64,000 nucleotides of DNA from Rariloculus sp965263005 (GCF_965263005.1 NZ_OZ253579.1:4030001-4094000), one strand, 5' to 3'. Shown: positions 1 through 8,165, counted from the stretch's first letter. Notes: generated by a model from the sequence alone, not told the origin. Numbers and translations: made by a program.

Positions 1-1
1 G

Positions 2-52
2 CATCCCGACGATCGGCACCTGCAGGAAATCAGCCGCCGGCTCGGCAAATGA
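2..52 (+). CDS. C-terminal end of upstream gene, possibly the TPR protein that precedes lolB (partial)
   Basis: A reading frame open from the left edge encodes 16 residues ending RRLGK and stops at TGA 50-52. The stop overlaps the lolB start in an ATGA arrangement, which indicates translational coupling. In Pseudomonas-type gammaproteobacteria a tetratricopeptide-repeat protein sits directly upstream of lolB, so that is the likely identity. Too little sequence is present to show it. Confidence 0.45.
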   Translation, partial: HPDDRHLQEISRRLGK

Positions 53-654
53 TGTGGAAACTCCCGGTCCTCGGCACGGTCATCGTGCTTGCGAGTTGCG
101 CCCACGTCCGGGTCGGGAACGACGGGCTCGGTTACGACGAGCGGCGCGACCGGCTCGAGTCGCTTACCGGTTGGGAAATGCGCGGACGGCTGGCCGTCAA
201 TACGGGCGAACGCGCATTTCAGGGGCGCTTTCAGTGGCGGCGGGATGCGGATCATGTCGCGCTTTCGGTGCGCGGCCCGTTCGGGGCCGGAAGCTTCCAG
301 ATCACGGGCTCGCCCGAAGCAATGACCGTACGCGCGCGCGGCGAGAGCTGGACGCTCGTGGACCCGGAGAGGGAGCTTGCGGAAATGGTCGGCTGGTGGT
401 TGCCGGTTCGAAGCCTGAATGCATGGCTCATCGGTCTGCCCGACAGGCTGTTCGATGCCCGGCCCGAGTTCGATCCTGACGGCCTCCTCGTCGCGCTCGA
501 GCAACGCTTGTGGCGGCTTGAGTATGACGGTTACCAGCTTGCCGAAGGCGTGCTTGTCCCGCGCAGCATCGACATGACGCACAACGCGCTTGAGCTCAGA
601 TTGACCGTCGACGCCTGGAGCCCGATTGCCGCGGCGGCGGATCCCTTGAACTGA
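49..654 (+). CDS. lolB: Outer-membrane lipoprotein receptor LolB
   Basis: This is the 201-residue acceptor that receives lipoproteins from the periplasmic chaperone LolA and inserts them into the inner leaflet of the outer membrane. A signal peptide ends in lipobox LASC with Cys17 as the lipidated residue. The mature part starts with the family segment GWEMRGRLAV and carries the WWLPVRSLNAWLIGLP block typical of LolB. Length matches the family (about 200 residues). Two consecutive ATG codons (49 and 52) are possible starts. The usual downstream neighbour ispE is absent; a repeat element and tRNA-Gln follow instead. Confidence 0.93.
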   Translation: MMWKLPVLGTVIVLASCAHVRVGNDGLGYDERRDRLESLTGWEMRGRLAVNTGERAFQGRFQWRRDADHVALSVRGPFGAGSFQITGSPEAMTVRARGESWTLVDPERELAEMVGWWLPVRSLNAWLIGLPDRLFDARPEFDPDGLLVALEQRLWRLEYDGYQLAEGVLVPRSIDMTHNALELRLTVDAWSPIAAAADPLN

Positions 655-680
655 ACTGCAATCGAACAGCACAATACTGC

Positions 681-844
681 CAGCAGCCCGTGGCGAAACC
701 CCGCGTCGCACCGAGACCGGCGAGGCGCCCGCCTGACAAGGCGCGAGGAGCGAGAATATTGAACAGTTTTGAGCGACGAGCACCGCAGCTCAGGCGGGAT
801 GCATCGCCGGTCGAATGCAGTGGGGCTTTCGCCACGGGCTGCTA
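681..844 (+). repeat. Hairpin-forming repeat element, copy 1 (type A)
   Basis: About 160 bp bounded by inverted ends CAGCCCGTGGC (684-694) and GCCACGGGCTG (831-841). Inside are further complementary arms: ACCGGCGA/TCGCCGGT, and CCCGCCTGA (728-736) with TCAGGCGGG (790-798). The unit can fold into one long stem with a loop of about 50 nt. Flanks are CAG on the left and CTA on the right. It lies between lolB and tRNA-Gln, where ispE is expected. No ORF inside looks real. Confidence 0.85.
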
Positions 845-853
845 ACACTCGAG

Positions 854-928
854 TGGGGTGTAGCCAAGCGGTAAGGCATCGGGTTTTGATCCCGTGATTC
901 GCAGGTTCGAATCCTGCCACCCCAGCCA
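854..928 (+). tRNA. trnQ: tRNA-Gln (anticodon UUG)
   Basis: A full cloverleaf can be drawn: acceptor TGGGGTG/CACCCCA, D arm GCC-AGCGGTAA-GGC, anticodon loop TTTTGAT with anticodon TTG, T arm GCAGG-TTCGAAT-CCTGC, discriminator G and encoded CCA (926-928). The outermost anticodon-stem pair is a T-T mismatch. Position directly before prs is the usual gammaproteobacterial arrangement. Confidence 0.95.
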
Positions 929-957
929 TCGCGTGGCCGCGCCGCAGAGGAATCGCA

Positions 958-1911
958 TTGGACGCCAATACGACAACTGTTTTCTCCGGAACCGCCCATC
1001 CGGAGCTTACCCAGGGTATCGCCCGGCAACTGTCGCTGCCCATCGGCCGCATCAATGTCGGACGGTTCAGCGATGGGGAGATCAGCGTCGAGATCATGGA
1101 AAACGTGCGCGGCCGCGAGGTGATCCTGGTGCAGCCGACGTGCTCGCCGACCAACGACCACCTCATGGAATTGCTCGTCATGGCGGATGCCTGCAAGCGC
1201 GCTTCGGCGAGCCTGATCACGGCGTTGGTGCCTTATCTCGGCTACGCGCGGCAGGACCGGCGGCCTAGGGCGGCCCGTGTGCCGATCACTTCGAAGCTCG
1301 TCGCGGACCTGATGTACACGGCCGGAATCGACCGGGTCATCACGGTCGACGTCCACGCCGACCAGATTCAGGGTTTCTTCAACATGCCGTTCGACAACGT
1401 CTACGCATCCCCGGTGTTGCTCGGCGACGTGTGGAAACAGGAATATTCGGACATGGTGGTCGTCTCCCCCGATGTCGGCGGCGTCGTCCGCGCCCGCGCG
1501 CTTGCCAAGCGGCTCGACGACGCGGACCTCGCCATCATCGACAAGCGCCGGCCGCAGCCGAACATGTCCGAGGTCATGAACATAATCGGCGAGGTGGCGA
1601 ACAAGACCTGTGTCCTGGTCGACGACATGGTCGATACGGCAGGCACATTGTGCCAGGCCGCAACCGCACTCAAGGAGCGCGGGGCAGTGCGGGTCGTCGC
1701 GTACATCACCCATCCCGTGCTGTCGGGCCCGGCCGTCGGGCGCATCGAGGCGTCGCAGCTCGACGAGATCGTGGTCTCCGACACGATCCCGCTCAGCCCG
1801 GCAGCCGCGAAGTGCGGCCGCATCCGGCAGCTCAGCATCACCGAGCTGCTCGCCGAGACACTGCGCAGAATCTGCCAGGGCGACTCCGTCAGCTCCCTCT
1901 ACCTCGACTAG
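958..1911 (+). CDS. prs: Ribose-phosphate pyrophosphokinase
   Basis: This enzyme makes phosphoribosyl pyrophosphate from ribose 5-phosphate and ATP for nucleotide, His and Trp synthesis. The 317-residue protein shows the ATP-site RQD segment near residue 98, the signature DVHADQIQGFF at 131-141 and the PRPP loop VDDMVDTAGT near 221. The start is TTG, supported by AGAGGA at 946-951 and by alignment of the N-terminus with the family; no closer ATG exists. The TAG stop (1909-1911) is part of CTAGCAGCCCGTGG, which is the terminal sequence of the local repeat family. Confidence 0.96.
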   Translation: MDANTTTVFSGTAHPELTQGIARQLSLPIGRINVGRFSDGEISVEIMENVRGREVILVQPTCSPTNDHLMELLVMADACKRASASLITALVPYLGYARQDRRPRAARVPITSKLVADLMYTAGIDRVITVDVHADQIQGFFNMPFDNVYASPVLLGDVWKQEYSDMVVVSPDVGGVVRARALAKRLDDADLAIIDKRRPQPNMSEVMNIIGEVANKTCVLVDDMVDTAGTLCQAATALKERGAVRVVAYITHPVLSGPAVGRIEASQLDEIVVSDTIPLSPAAAKCGRIRQLSITELLAETLRRICQGDSVSSLYLD

Positions 1912-1926
1912 CAGCCCGTGGTGAAA
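1908..1926 (+). repeat. Terminal remnant of the hairpin repeat family at the prs stop codon
   Basis: CTAGCAGCCCGTGGTGAAA matches the left end of the full elements. The TAG in it is the prs stop codon. The rest of an element is not recognisable before rplY. Confidence 0.6.
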
Positions 1927-1978
1927 TATGCGGACTGCGCTGCTATGATGCGCGCCCTCCCAGAGGAGATATCCGGCC

Positions 1979-2656
1979 GTGGCATTCGAACTCGTAGGTG
2001 AAACACGTGAAGATCTGGGCCGCAGCGGCAGCCGGCGGCTCCGCAGACAGGGTCGCATCCCGGCAATCGTTTACGGCGGCGGCGAGGAGCCGCGCCCGAT
2101 CACGCTCGGCCAGAACGACTTGCTCCATGAGATGGACCGCGAGGGGTTTTATACGAGCATTCTGACGATCAAGGTCGGCAAGGACAGCCAGTCCGTCGTC
2201 GTCAAGGCCGTGCAGCGGCATCCCGCCAGGACGCAGATCCTGCATCTGGATTTTCAGCGCATCGTCGCGGACCAGCAGATCACGCTGAACGTACCGATCC
2301 GGATCGTCGGCGAAATCGATTCCCTCGGCATCAAGGAAGGCGGTGTCGTCGACCGCCTGCTGACCGACATCGAGGTGTCGTGCCTGCCGCGGCACCTGCC
2401 GGAGTATCTCGAGATCGATGTCTCGGCGCTGGAGATCAACCAGCTCATGCACCTGTCCGATATCGCGCTGCCGGAAGGCGTCTCGTCCGTGGCGCTCGAC
2501 CATGACCAGGATCAGGCCGTCGTGGCGATCAATCCGCCGCGCCGCGAAGAAATCGATGAGCGCATGGAAGAGGCGATCGAGGAAGACGAGATCCCGCCCG
2601 GAGAGGTCCCGACCACTGAAGAGGACGAGAGCGCGGACGACGCGTCCGGAGACTGA
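1979..2656 (+). CDS. rplY: 50S ribosomal protein bL25, CTC/TL5 long form
   Basis: This protein binds 5S rRNA in the large subunit. The 225-residue product has the N-terminal bL25 fold (RRQGRIPAIVYGGG) and the C-terminal beta domain of the CTC type, followed by an acidic Glu/Asp-rich tail from about residue 190. The start is GTG with AGAGGAGA about 10 bases upstream. Neighbours prs and pth are the usual partners. Confidence 0.95.
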   Translation: MAFELVGETREDLGRSGSRRLRRQGRIPAIVYGGGEEPRPITLGQNDLLHEMDREGFYTSILTIKVGKDSQSVVVKAVQRHPARTQILHLDFQRIVADQQITLNVPIRIVGEIDSLGIKEGGVVDRLLTDIEVSCLPRHLPEYLEIDVSALEINQLMHLSDIALPEGVSSVALDHDQDQAVVAINPPRREEIDERMEEAIEEDEIPPGEVPTTEEDESADDASGD

Positions 2657-2743
2657 GACCGATCTCCGTAAGTGTCCGCGCCGGCCACCCTCGTGGCGGC
2701 GACCGTGTCTTCACGCGGGCTTTGTCGTCGAAGCGCGCCGAGC

Positions 2744-2941
2744 CAGCAGCCCGTGGCAAAACCCCGCGTCGCACCGAGACCGGCGACGCGCCCGCCTGAC
2801 AAGGCGCGAGGAGCGAGAATATTGAACAGTTTTGAGCGACGAGCAACGCAGCTCAGGCGGGATGCATCGCCGGTTGATCAGCCGTCTTCGGCGAGGCGGT
2901 CTTCCGCCCCATGCAGAGGGGCTTTTGCCACGGGCTGCTAG
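2744..2941 (+). repeat. Hairpin-forming repeat element, copy 2 (type A with internal insertion)
   Basis: Inverted ends CAGCCCGTGGC (2747-2757) and GCCACGGGCTG (2927-2937), same orientation and nearly the same core as copy 1. About 35 extra bases sit near the right end (roughly 2876-2912). The flanks are CCAG and CTAG. The right end lies only 7 bp before the pth start codon, so the element borders or supplies the pth translation initiation region. Confidence 0.85.
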
Positions 2942-2948
2942 GGCTGCG

Positions 2949-3584
2949 ATGGGACAGCAAATCGACCTCATTGTCGGCCTGGGCAATCCGGCTCCAGACT
3001 ATCTGAGCACGCGTCACAATGCCGGTTTCTGGTTCGCGGACGTGCTGGCCGCGCAATACGCGGCGCAGTTCAGGCGAGACAGGAAACTCCAGGCGGAAAC
3101 GGCTGAGATTCGCATTTCCGGGCAGCGGATTCGACTGCTGAAACCGATGACGTACATGAACGAGAGCGGCCGCGCCGTCTCGGCCGCCGTTCACTACTAC
3201 AGGTTCCCGACCGACAATGTCCTCGTCGCCTACGATGATCTCGATCTGCCGCCCGGACGCGCGAAGCTCAAATTCGACAGCGGACATGCCGGACATAACG
3301 GCATGCGGAGCGTCATCGAGCACATCGGTCCGAAATTCTGGCGCCTGCGCCTGGGAATCGGTCATCCGGGGCCGGGACGCCGCGAGCGCGTCGTCGGCCA
3401 CGTGCTGCGCCGTGCGACGTCCGCTGAGGAGCAGCTCATCATCGACAGCATTCGCGATGCGCTCGACGTGTTGCCGGTGCTCATCGAAAGCGGCGCGGAG
3501 ATTGCCATGAACCGCCTCCATGCGCCGAGACCGGACTCAAGCACCGAGACGGACGGCAACGGCGGCGACAGCCGGACCGGCTGA
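2949..3584 (+). CDS. pth: Peptidyl-tRNA hydrolase
   Basis: It releases peptides from prematurely dissociated peptidyl-tRNA. The 211-residue form starting at ATG 2949 begins with IDLIVGLGNP, the normal N-terminus of the family. The catalytic His is in RHNAGFW (about residue 23), with Asn in TYMNESG (about 71), Asp in AYDDLDLP (about 96) and Asn in GHNGMRS (about 117). A longer frame from 2832 runs through the repeat element and has no family similarity, so it was not used. The tail of about 20 residues is polar and dispensable-looking. ychF follows 9 bases later. Confidence 0.95.
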   Translation: MGQQIDLIVGLGNPAPDYLSTRHNAGFWFADVLAAQYAAQFRRDRKLQAETAEIRISGQRIRLLKPMTYMNESGRAVSAAVHYYRFPTDNVLVAYDDLDLPPGRAKLKFDSGHAGHNGMRSVIEHIGPKFWRLRLGIGHPGPGRRERVVGHVLRRATSAEEQLIIDSIRDALDVLPVLIESGAEIAMNRLHAPRPDSSTETDGNGGDSRTG

Positions 3585-3593
3585 GCGGGCGCC

Positions 3594-4685
3594 ATGGGCA
3601 TCAAGTGCGGCATCGTGGGCTTGCCCAACGTCGGCAAGTCCACGCTCTTCAATGCGCTGACAGCGGCGGAGATCCCGGCCGACAACTATCCGTTCTGCAC
3701 GATCGATCCGAATATCGGCATTGTCAGCGTCCCGGATTCCAGGCTCGAGGCCATCGCAGAAATCGTCAAGCCCGGGCGGGTCGTGCCGAGCGTGATCGAA
3801 TTCGTCGATGTCGCCGGGCTCGTCGCGGGCGCGTCCCGGGGTGAAGGTCTCGGCAACAGGTTTCTGGCCCACGTTCGTGAGACCGACGCGATCGTCCACC
3901 TGGTGCGCTGCTTCGAGAACGACGACGTCACGCACGTTTCCGGGCGCATCGACCCGATCGGGGATATCGAGCTCATCGAAACCGAACTGCTGCTGGCCGA
4001 TCTTCAGACCGTGGAGACGAGCTTGCTCAAGGCGGAGCGCAATGCGAAAACGAATGACAAGCACGATGTCGCGCACCGCGATCTGCTGAGAACCGTACGC
4101 GACGCGCTTGCCGCGGGGCAGCCGCTGCGCGATCTCGCGTCATCGGCCCCGGAGCGCGAGATGCTGCGGGAACTGCACCTGATCACGGCCAAACCCGTCA
4201 TGTATATCGCCAACGTCGCCGAGCACGAGCTGCACGGCAACGCGCTTGCCGAACTCGTCATCGAATACGCGCACCAGCACGGCGCACAGACCGTCGTCGT
4301 CTCAGCCGCGATCGAAGCCGAGCTTGCTCAGCTCTCCACGGAAGAGGCGGCGGAATTTCTGGCTGAGCTCGGACTCGCCGAACCGGGCTTGCACCGCGTG
4401 ATCCGCGCCGCGTACCGGCTGCTCGCTCTCAGCACCTTCTACACGACCGGAGCCAAAGAGGTCCGGGCATGGACCCTGCCGCGGGGAGCGACAGCGTTCG
4501 AGGCGGCCGGTGCAATCCATACCGACTTTCAGCGCGGATTCATACGCGCCGAAGTCGTCGCCTGCGACAGTTTCGTGCGGTACGGCGGCGAGCACGGCGC
4601 TCGCGAAGCCGGCGAATTGCGCCTCGAGGGCAAGTCCTACGTCGTCAGGGAAAGCGACGTAATCCGTTTCCGGTTCAATGTCTGA
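3594..4685 (+). CDS. ychF: Redox-regulated ATPase YchF (Obg-like)
   Basis: P-loop protein of the Obg/OLA1 group that prefers ATP, binds ribosomes and is linked to oxidative stress responses. The 363-residue product has Walker A GLPNVGKST at 9-17, switch segment DVAGLVAGASRGEGLGNRFL, the ANVAE variant of the base-recognition motif, an inserted helical region and a C-terminal TGS domain. Length and order are standard. The pth-ychF pair is conserved in gammaproteobacteria. Confidence 0.96.
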   Translation: MGIKCGIVGLPNVGKSTLFNALTAAEIPADNYPFCTIDPNIGIVSVPDSRLEAIAEIVKPGRVVPSVIEFVDVAGLVAGASRGEGLGNRFLAHVRETDAIVHLVRCFENDDVTHVSGRIDPIGDIELIETELLLADLQTVETSLLKAERNAKTNDKHDVAHRDLLRTVRDALAAGQPLRDLASSAPEREMLRELHLITAKPVMYIANVAEHELHGNALAELVIEYAHQHGAQTVVVSAAIEAELAQLSTEEAAEFLAELGLAEPGLHRVIRAAYRLLALSTFYTTGAKEVRAWTLPRGATAFEAAGAIHTDFQRGFIRAEVVACDSFVRYGGEHGAREAGELRLEGKSYVVRESDVIRFRFNV

Positions 4686-4705
4686 CGATTGATTGCGGCC
4701 GCGAC

Positions 4706-4725
4706 CGGCCGGTCTTCACCGGCCG
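4706..4725. terminator. Hairpin between convergent genes (possible terminator)
   Basis: CGGCCGGT (4706-4713) and ACCGGCCG (4718-4725) form a perfect 8-bp stem with loop CTTC between the ychF and methyltransferase stops. There is no T-run on either side, so its role as an intrinsic terminator is uncertain. Confidence 0.35.
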
Positions 4726-4741
4726 ATCGTCACAGCGCGTC

Positions 4742-5518
4742 TCACGCCTCGGGCTTGCGAAACACCAGCACCGCCCGATCCGTGTTTCCCCGAATGGCCG
4801 GATCCCGTACAACCACGGTGTGATCGTCGTCAGGGTTTGCCAGGAGGTCGCTGTCCTCGACGAGCTCGAATCCGGCAGCCGCGACTTCCTCGCGGATCGT
4901 TTCCACGCCGATACGATGCAGCGTCGTCCCGTCGCGCCAGCCTGAGCCGTCCTCCGCCTTGTGATCGACGATCAGATATATGCCGCCGGGCCTGAGCGCG
5001 GCAAAAATGCGAGCATTCATGTCGGCCGTATCGACGGTGTCCGACTCGTTGTCGCGATGCAGGTCGTGATAGAACAATACGCATAGCACAGCGTCGACGC
5101 CGCTTGGCAGATTCGCCTCGTTGTAATGGACCTGATGGAAAGTCGCGTTGTCGTGGGCGGCATCGAACGCCCTCGCCGGGTCACCGCCGAACGGTTCGAT
5201 CCACGGCATGTCGACCATATCGACATGACCGTCAGGCCCGACGGCCTCGACGAGCATCGTCGTGTAATAGTGACCGAAAGAGGCAAGCTCGATGATGTTA
5301 TCGCCCTCGCCGATCCCGGCGAGCGTCATGATTTCCGCAGGCTTGCGCCCGGCGTCGCGCGCGCGCTGCTCATCGGAGCGGGCGCTCGATTCGACCGCGC
5401 TTCGAATGTTTGCCGGCGTGTCCGCCGGGATCATGTAGGCGCCGGAATCCTGTGCCCCGGCCACTGACAGGCCAAGCGTGCCGACGGCGATCGCTGCAAA
5501 ACTCGTGACTAAGCGCAT
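4742..5518 (-). CDS. Exported SAM-methyltransferase-like protein (COG4798-like)
   Basis: The 258-residue product begins with a signal peptide (about residues 1-22, ending SVAGA). A Rossmann-type methyltransferase region follows: an IIELASFGHYYTTML segment in the place of motif I, then VDMVD, and the late ALRPGGIYLIVDHKA strand. Motif I lacks the usual GxGxG, so cofactor binding is not assured. ATG 5518 was chosen because CCAAGGAGAA sits just upstream and the signal peptide starts there; a longer frame to 5836 adds only low-complexity sequence. A second exported methyltransferase is at 30371-31219. Confidence 0.75.
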   Translation of the reverse strand: MRLVTSFAAIAVGTLGLSVAGAQDSGAYMIPADTPANIRSAVESSARSDEQRARDAGRKPAEIMTLAGIGEGDNIIELASFGHYYTTMLVEAVGPDGHVDMVDMPWIEPFGGDPARAFDAAHDNATFHQVHYNEANLPSGVDAVLCVLFYHDLHRDNESDTVDTADMNARIFAALRPGGIYLIVDHKAEDGSGWRDGTTLHRIGVETIREEVAAAGFELVEDSDLLANPDDDHTVVVRDPAIRGNTDRAVLVFRKPEA

Positions 5519-5817
5519 TGTGTTCTCCTTGGTTGTCGGCGGCGCTCGAGTCTGATGTCGGAGTTGTTCCCGCCTGCGCCGTGCGCCGCAAAGAGTAGCC
5601 CGGAAGAGCGGTCTTGCCAACCGGCCGGGCACGGCACAAGAGGAGATTTCTCCTCCGGGCCGACGCCGGAGCAAGGGCGGATCGGGTCCGACGATCAGGC
5701 GCCGAGCGCATGCCGGCCACCATCGCAGTAGCGCCGGCGCGGCGGGCTCAGTACGCTTGAAGGGCGGCGCGCAAGCGCTTCGAAGTTCGTCTATGGCTGC
5801 AACGAGGAGGTCCGATC

Positions 5818-7506
5818 GTGAAAGTCCACCGGCCATTGGCCTTGACCCTCCTGACGGCCGTTATTTCGGGCGTGCTCGGTCCATTGAGCAATCCTGCCTC
5901 CCATGCGCAGGCGCAAGTGCCGGGCGGCGCGGCCGCGACGGCCCCCGATCGCATCTTCACGAATGGCAAAGTCCTGACTGTCGATCGGGACTTCAGCGTC
6001 GCCGAGGCGATCGCCGTACGGGGCGATCGTGTGCTCGCGGTCGGCAGCAGTGCCGACATGCTCGCATTGGCAGGCCCCGAGACCGAGACCACGGACCTCG
6101 ACGGCAGGACTGTCCTGCCGGGACTGATCGACAACCACATGCATTTCGTGCGCGCGACGCGCGACTGGTACCGGCATGCACGTCTCGACGGAGTCACGTC
6201 GCGCGAAAGTGCGCTCGCGCTCATCGCCGCGCGCGCCAGCGCGCTCCCCGACGGTGAGTGGGTACTGGCGATCGGCGGTTGGAACATCGCCCAATTCGGG
6301 ACCGACTATGCGCCGTTTACGCTCGCCGAGCTCGATCGCACGGCGCCCGATCGACCGTTATACCTGCAGGAAGGTTACAGCCGCGGCTTCGCGAATTCCG
6401 AAGCGCTTCGAGCAGCCGGTATCGGCGCCGGCACAAGCTTTGACGGTCGCGGCACACTCGTCAGGGACGACGCGGGCAATCCGACGGGAGAGCTCGTCGG
6501 CGGTGCGATGAGCCTTGTGACATCGGTCATGCCGGCCGTGCCCGCCGATGTCTGGGAGGCGAGCCTCAGGGCGGCGGTGTCGGACATGCACCGCATGGGT
6601 CTTACGGCTGTCTACGACGTCGGCGGCAACGGCGTAACGGCGCAGTACTACGATGCGGTCGAGCGGGCGGCGGAGTCCGGCAATCTGACGATGCGCGTCT
6701 TCTACAGTCTCAACAGCCAACACGGGATCGGCTCATCGGCCGACGAGATCGTCGCGGCGCTCCGCACACATTCCCCGGACCTGAGCGGACTTCGATTCGC
6801 GCAGTTCGGCTGGGGCGAATCCACGTACCAGCCCATGCGCGCACAACCGTGGCGGATCTCCCGGCAAGACCTCGAGGCGTATGAAGCCATTGCGCTCGCG
6901 GCCGCCGAGCACGGTTGGCAGATGCACGAGCACTCGATGCGGGACGAGAAGATCCGCGCGATGCTCGATGTTTTCGAAGCCGTTGACGAGGTTCGCTCGA
7001 TCGCCGATCTGCGCTGGACGATAGCGCACACGAACGGCATCTCGCCCGAGTCCATCGCGCGCGCCAACGCGCTCGGCATGGTCTTTGCGACACACAGCTC
7101 AAGCCGCCTGGCGACGCCGGCGGCGATTGCGAACGGCGCAACTGCTCCGCCGTTCAGGACCATCCACGACTCCGGGGGCACCTGGGGGCTTGGCTCGGAC
7201 GCGACGACCGTGGCGAGCCCCAACCCGTTTCACAACATCGGCTGGGTCGTCAGCGGGCTGTCACCGGCGGGCGAGCGTATCCTGACCGAAACCGTGTCGC
7301 GTGAAGCCGCGTTGACGGCGCACACACGAAGCAACGCCTGGCTGCTGTTCCGCGAAGGCGATCTCGGGAGTCTCGAGGCCGGCAAGCTCGCCGATTTCGT
7401 CGTGCTCGACCGCGACTATATGTCCGTTCCTGCGGACGAGATCAAGGACCTGCGCTCGGTGATGACCGTCGTCGGCGGCAACGTGGTCCATACGGAAGTC
7501 GATTAG
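5818..7506 (+). CDS. Exported amidohydrolase family 3 protein (YtcJ-like)
   Basis: Metal-dependent hydrolase of the amidohydrolase superfamily, probably acting on an amide or cyclic C-N bond of an unknown substrate in the periplasm. The 562-residue protein has an N-terminal signal peptide (cleavage around SHAQA), the composite beta-sandwich segment IFTNGKVLTVD, the metal-binding HMHF at 107-110 after LPGLIDN, later His in WTIAHTNG and Asp in GLGSDATTV. The C-terminal segment LGSLEAGKLADFVVLDRD is typical. The start is GTG, preceded by GAGGAGG. Confidence 0.88.
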   Translation: MKVHRPLALTLLTAVISGVLGPLSNPASHAQAQVPGGAAATAPDRIFTNGKVLTVDRDFSVAEAIAVRGDRVLAVGSSADMLALAGPETETTDLDGRTVLPGLIDNHMHFVRATRDWYRHARLDGVTSRESALALIAARASALPDGEWVLAIGGWNIAQFGTDYAPFTLAELDRTAPDRPLYLQEGYSRGFANSEALRAAGIGAGTSFDGRGTLVRDDAGNPTGELVGGAMSLVTSVMPAVPADVWEASLRAAVSDMHRMGLTAVYDVGGNGVTAQYYDAVERAAESGNLTMRVFYSLNSQHGIGSSADEIVAALRTHSPDLSGLRFAQFGWGESTYQPMRAQPWRISRQDLEAYEAIALAAAEHGWQMHEHSMRDEKIRAMLDVFEAVDEVRSIADLRWTIAHTNGISPESIARANALGMVFATHSSSRLATPAAIANGATAPPFRTIHDSGGTWGLGSDATTVASPNPFHNIGWVVSGLSPAGERILTETVSREAALTAHTRSNAWLLFREGDLGSLEAGKLADFVVLDRDYMSVPADEIKDLRSVMTVVGGNVVHTEVD

Positions 7507-7516
7507 CCGCCCGTTG

Positions 7517-7533
7517 GCCGCGACCTTCGCGGC
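7517..7533. terminator. Hairpin between convergent genes (possible terminator)
   Basis: GCCGCGA (7517-7523) pairs with TCGCGGC (7527-7533) around a 3-nt loop, between the amidohydrolase and NIPSNAP stops. It has no T-run. Confidence 0.3.
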
Positions 7534-7535
7534 AG

Positions 7536-8060
7536 CTACTTGAGCTTCGAATAGTCCGTTGCACTCATCATGTAGACGTTCGGACGCTCGAGCGGCACGA
7601 AATACTTGAGCCGCAGCGCCACCCATTCGGGATCTTCGGCGAAATCGGCCCACACCTGGTCGCGGTGCGCCCTGTCGCGATAAGCGAGCATCCAGATCAG
7701 CGTGTTGGGGCTAGCAAGGTCCTGCCACACGGCGATGATCTCGGCGCCGTGCTTCTCGAACAGCGCGACCTCTTCCTCGCGAAAACGCTGATGCAGCTCA
7801 TCGATGCCGCCGTTGAAGTCGCCGACGCCGACCCGCGACGGATCCGCGGTGTACATGCGCAGCTCGAAACAGCGCGAATTGGCCGCGACGTTGCGGTTGA
7901 TCTCGGCGGAGAGATCCCCGGCCGGACCGCATGGCGCGGGCGCGTTCGCCTGCTCCTGCGCGTCGACCTGGTTCGTGCCGAAATGCGCGACGGCAAGAAC
8001 CGCCGCAATGCATAGTGCCGTTGCCGGCCCGATACGAGCCCGCGATTGCGATTCGTTCAT
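7536..8060 (-). CDS. Exported NIPSNAP-domain protein
   Basis: The 174-residue product has a signal peptide and one NIPSNAP (ferredoxin-like, dimeric alpha-beta barrel) domain. Family segments are CFELRMYTA, RFREEEVALFEKHGAEII and WMLAYRDRAHRDQVWADF. NIPSNAP proteins have no generally known reaction; small single-domain bacterial versions are often found near catabolic genes. Convergent with the amidohydrolase at 5818-7506. Start ATG 8060 gives a normal signal sequence. Confidence 0.85.
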   Translation of the reverse strand: MNESQSRARIGPATALCIAAVLAVAHFGTNQVDAQEQANAPAPCGPAGDLSAEINRNVAANSRCFELRMYTADPSRVGVGDFNGGIDELHQRFREEEVALFEKHGAEIIAVWQDLASPNTLIWMLAYRDRAHRDQVWADFAEDPEWVALRLKYFVPLERPNVYMMSATDYSKLK

Positions 8061-8132
8061 GCGTCTCCCCCTGGATTCATGTTGGCGAATGCGAAGTTAG
8101 GAATAGAGGATGCGCCATATCGAAGCCGCCGT

Positions 8133-8165
8133 CTAGCAGCCCGTGGCAAGCGTCTCGCGTTGCGA
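8133..8165 (+). repeat. Left-end fragment of the hairpin repeat family
   Basis: CTAG (8133-8136) is followed by CAGCCCGTGGC and then a diverged match to the left arm (GTCTCGCGTTGC). No right end is recognisable before the next gene. Confidence 0.55.

Noticed and set aside
790..2058. 422-codon antisense frame covering prs and tRNA-Gln
   Set aside because: Shadow frame that runs through a repeat element and the tRNA gene.
2832..2948. N-terminal extension of pth through the repeat element
   Set aside because: The extra residues are translated repeat DNA; family similarity begins exactly at ATG 2949.
5519..5836. Upstream extension of the exported methyltransferase
   Set aside because: It has no similarity and would bury a clear signal peptide with a good ribosome site; the region is the divergent intergenic gap before the amidohydrolase.
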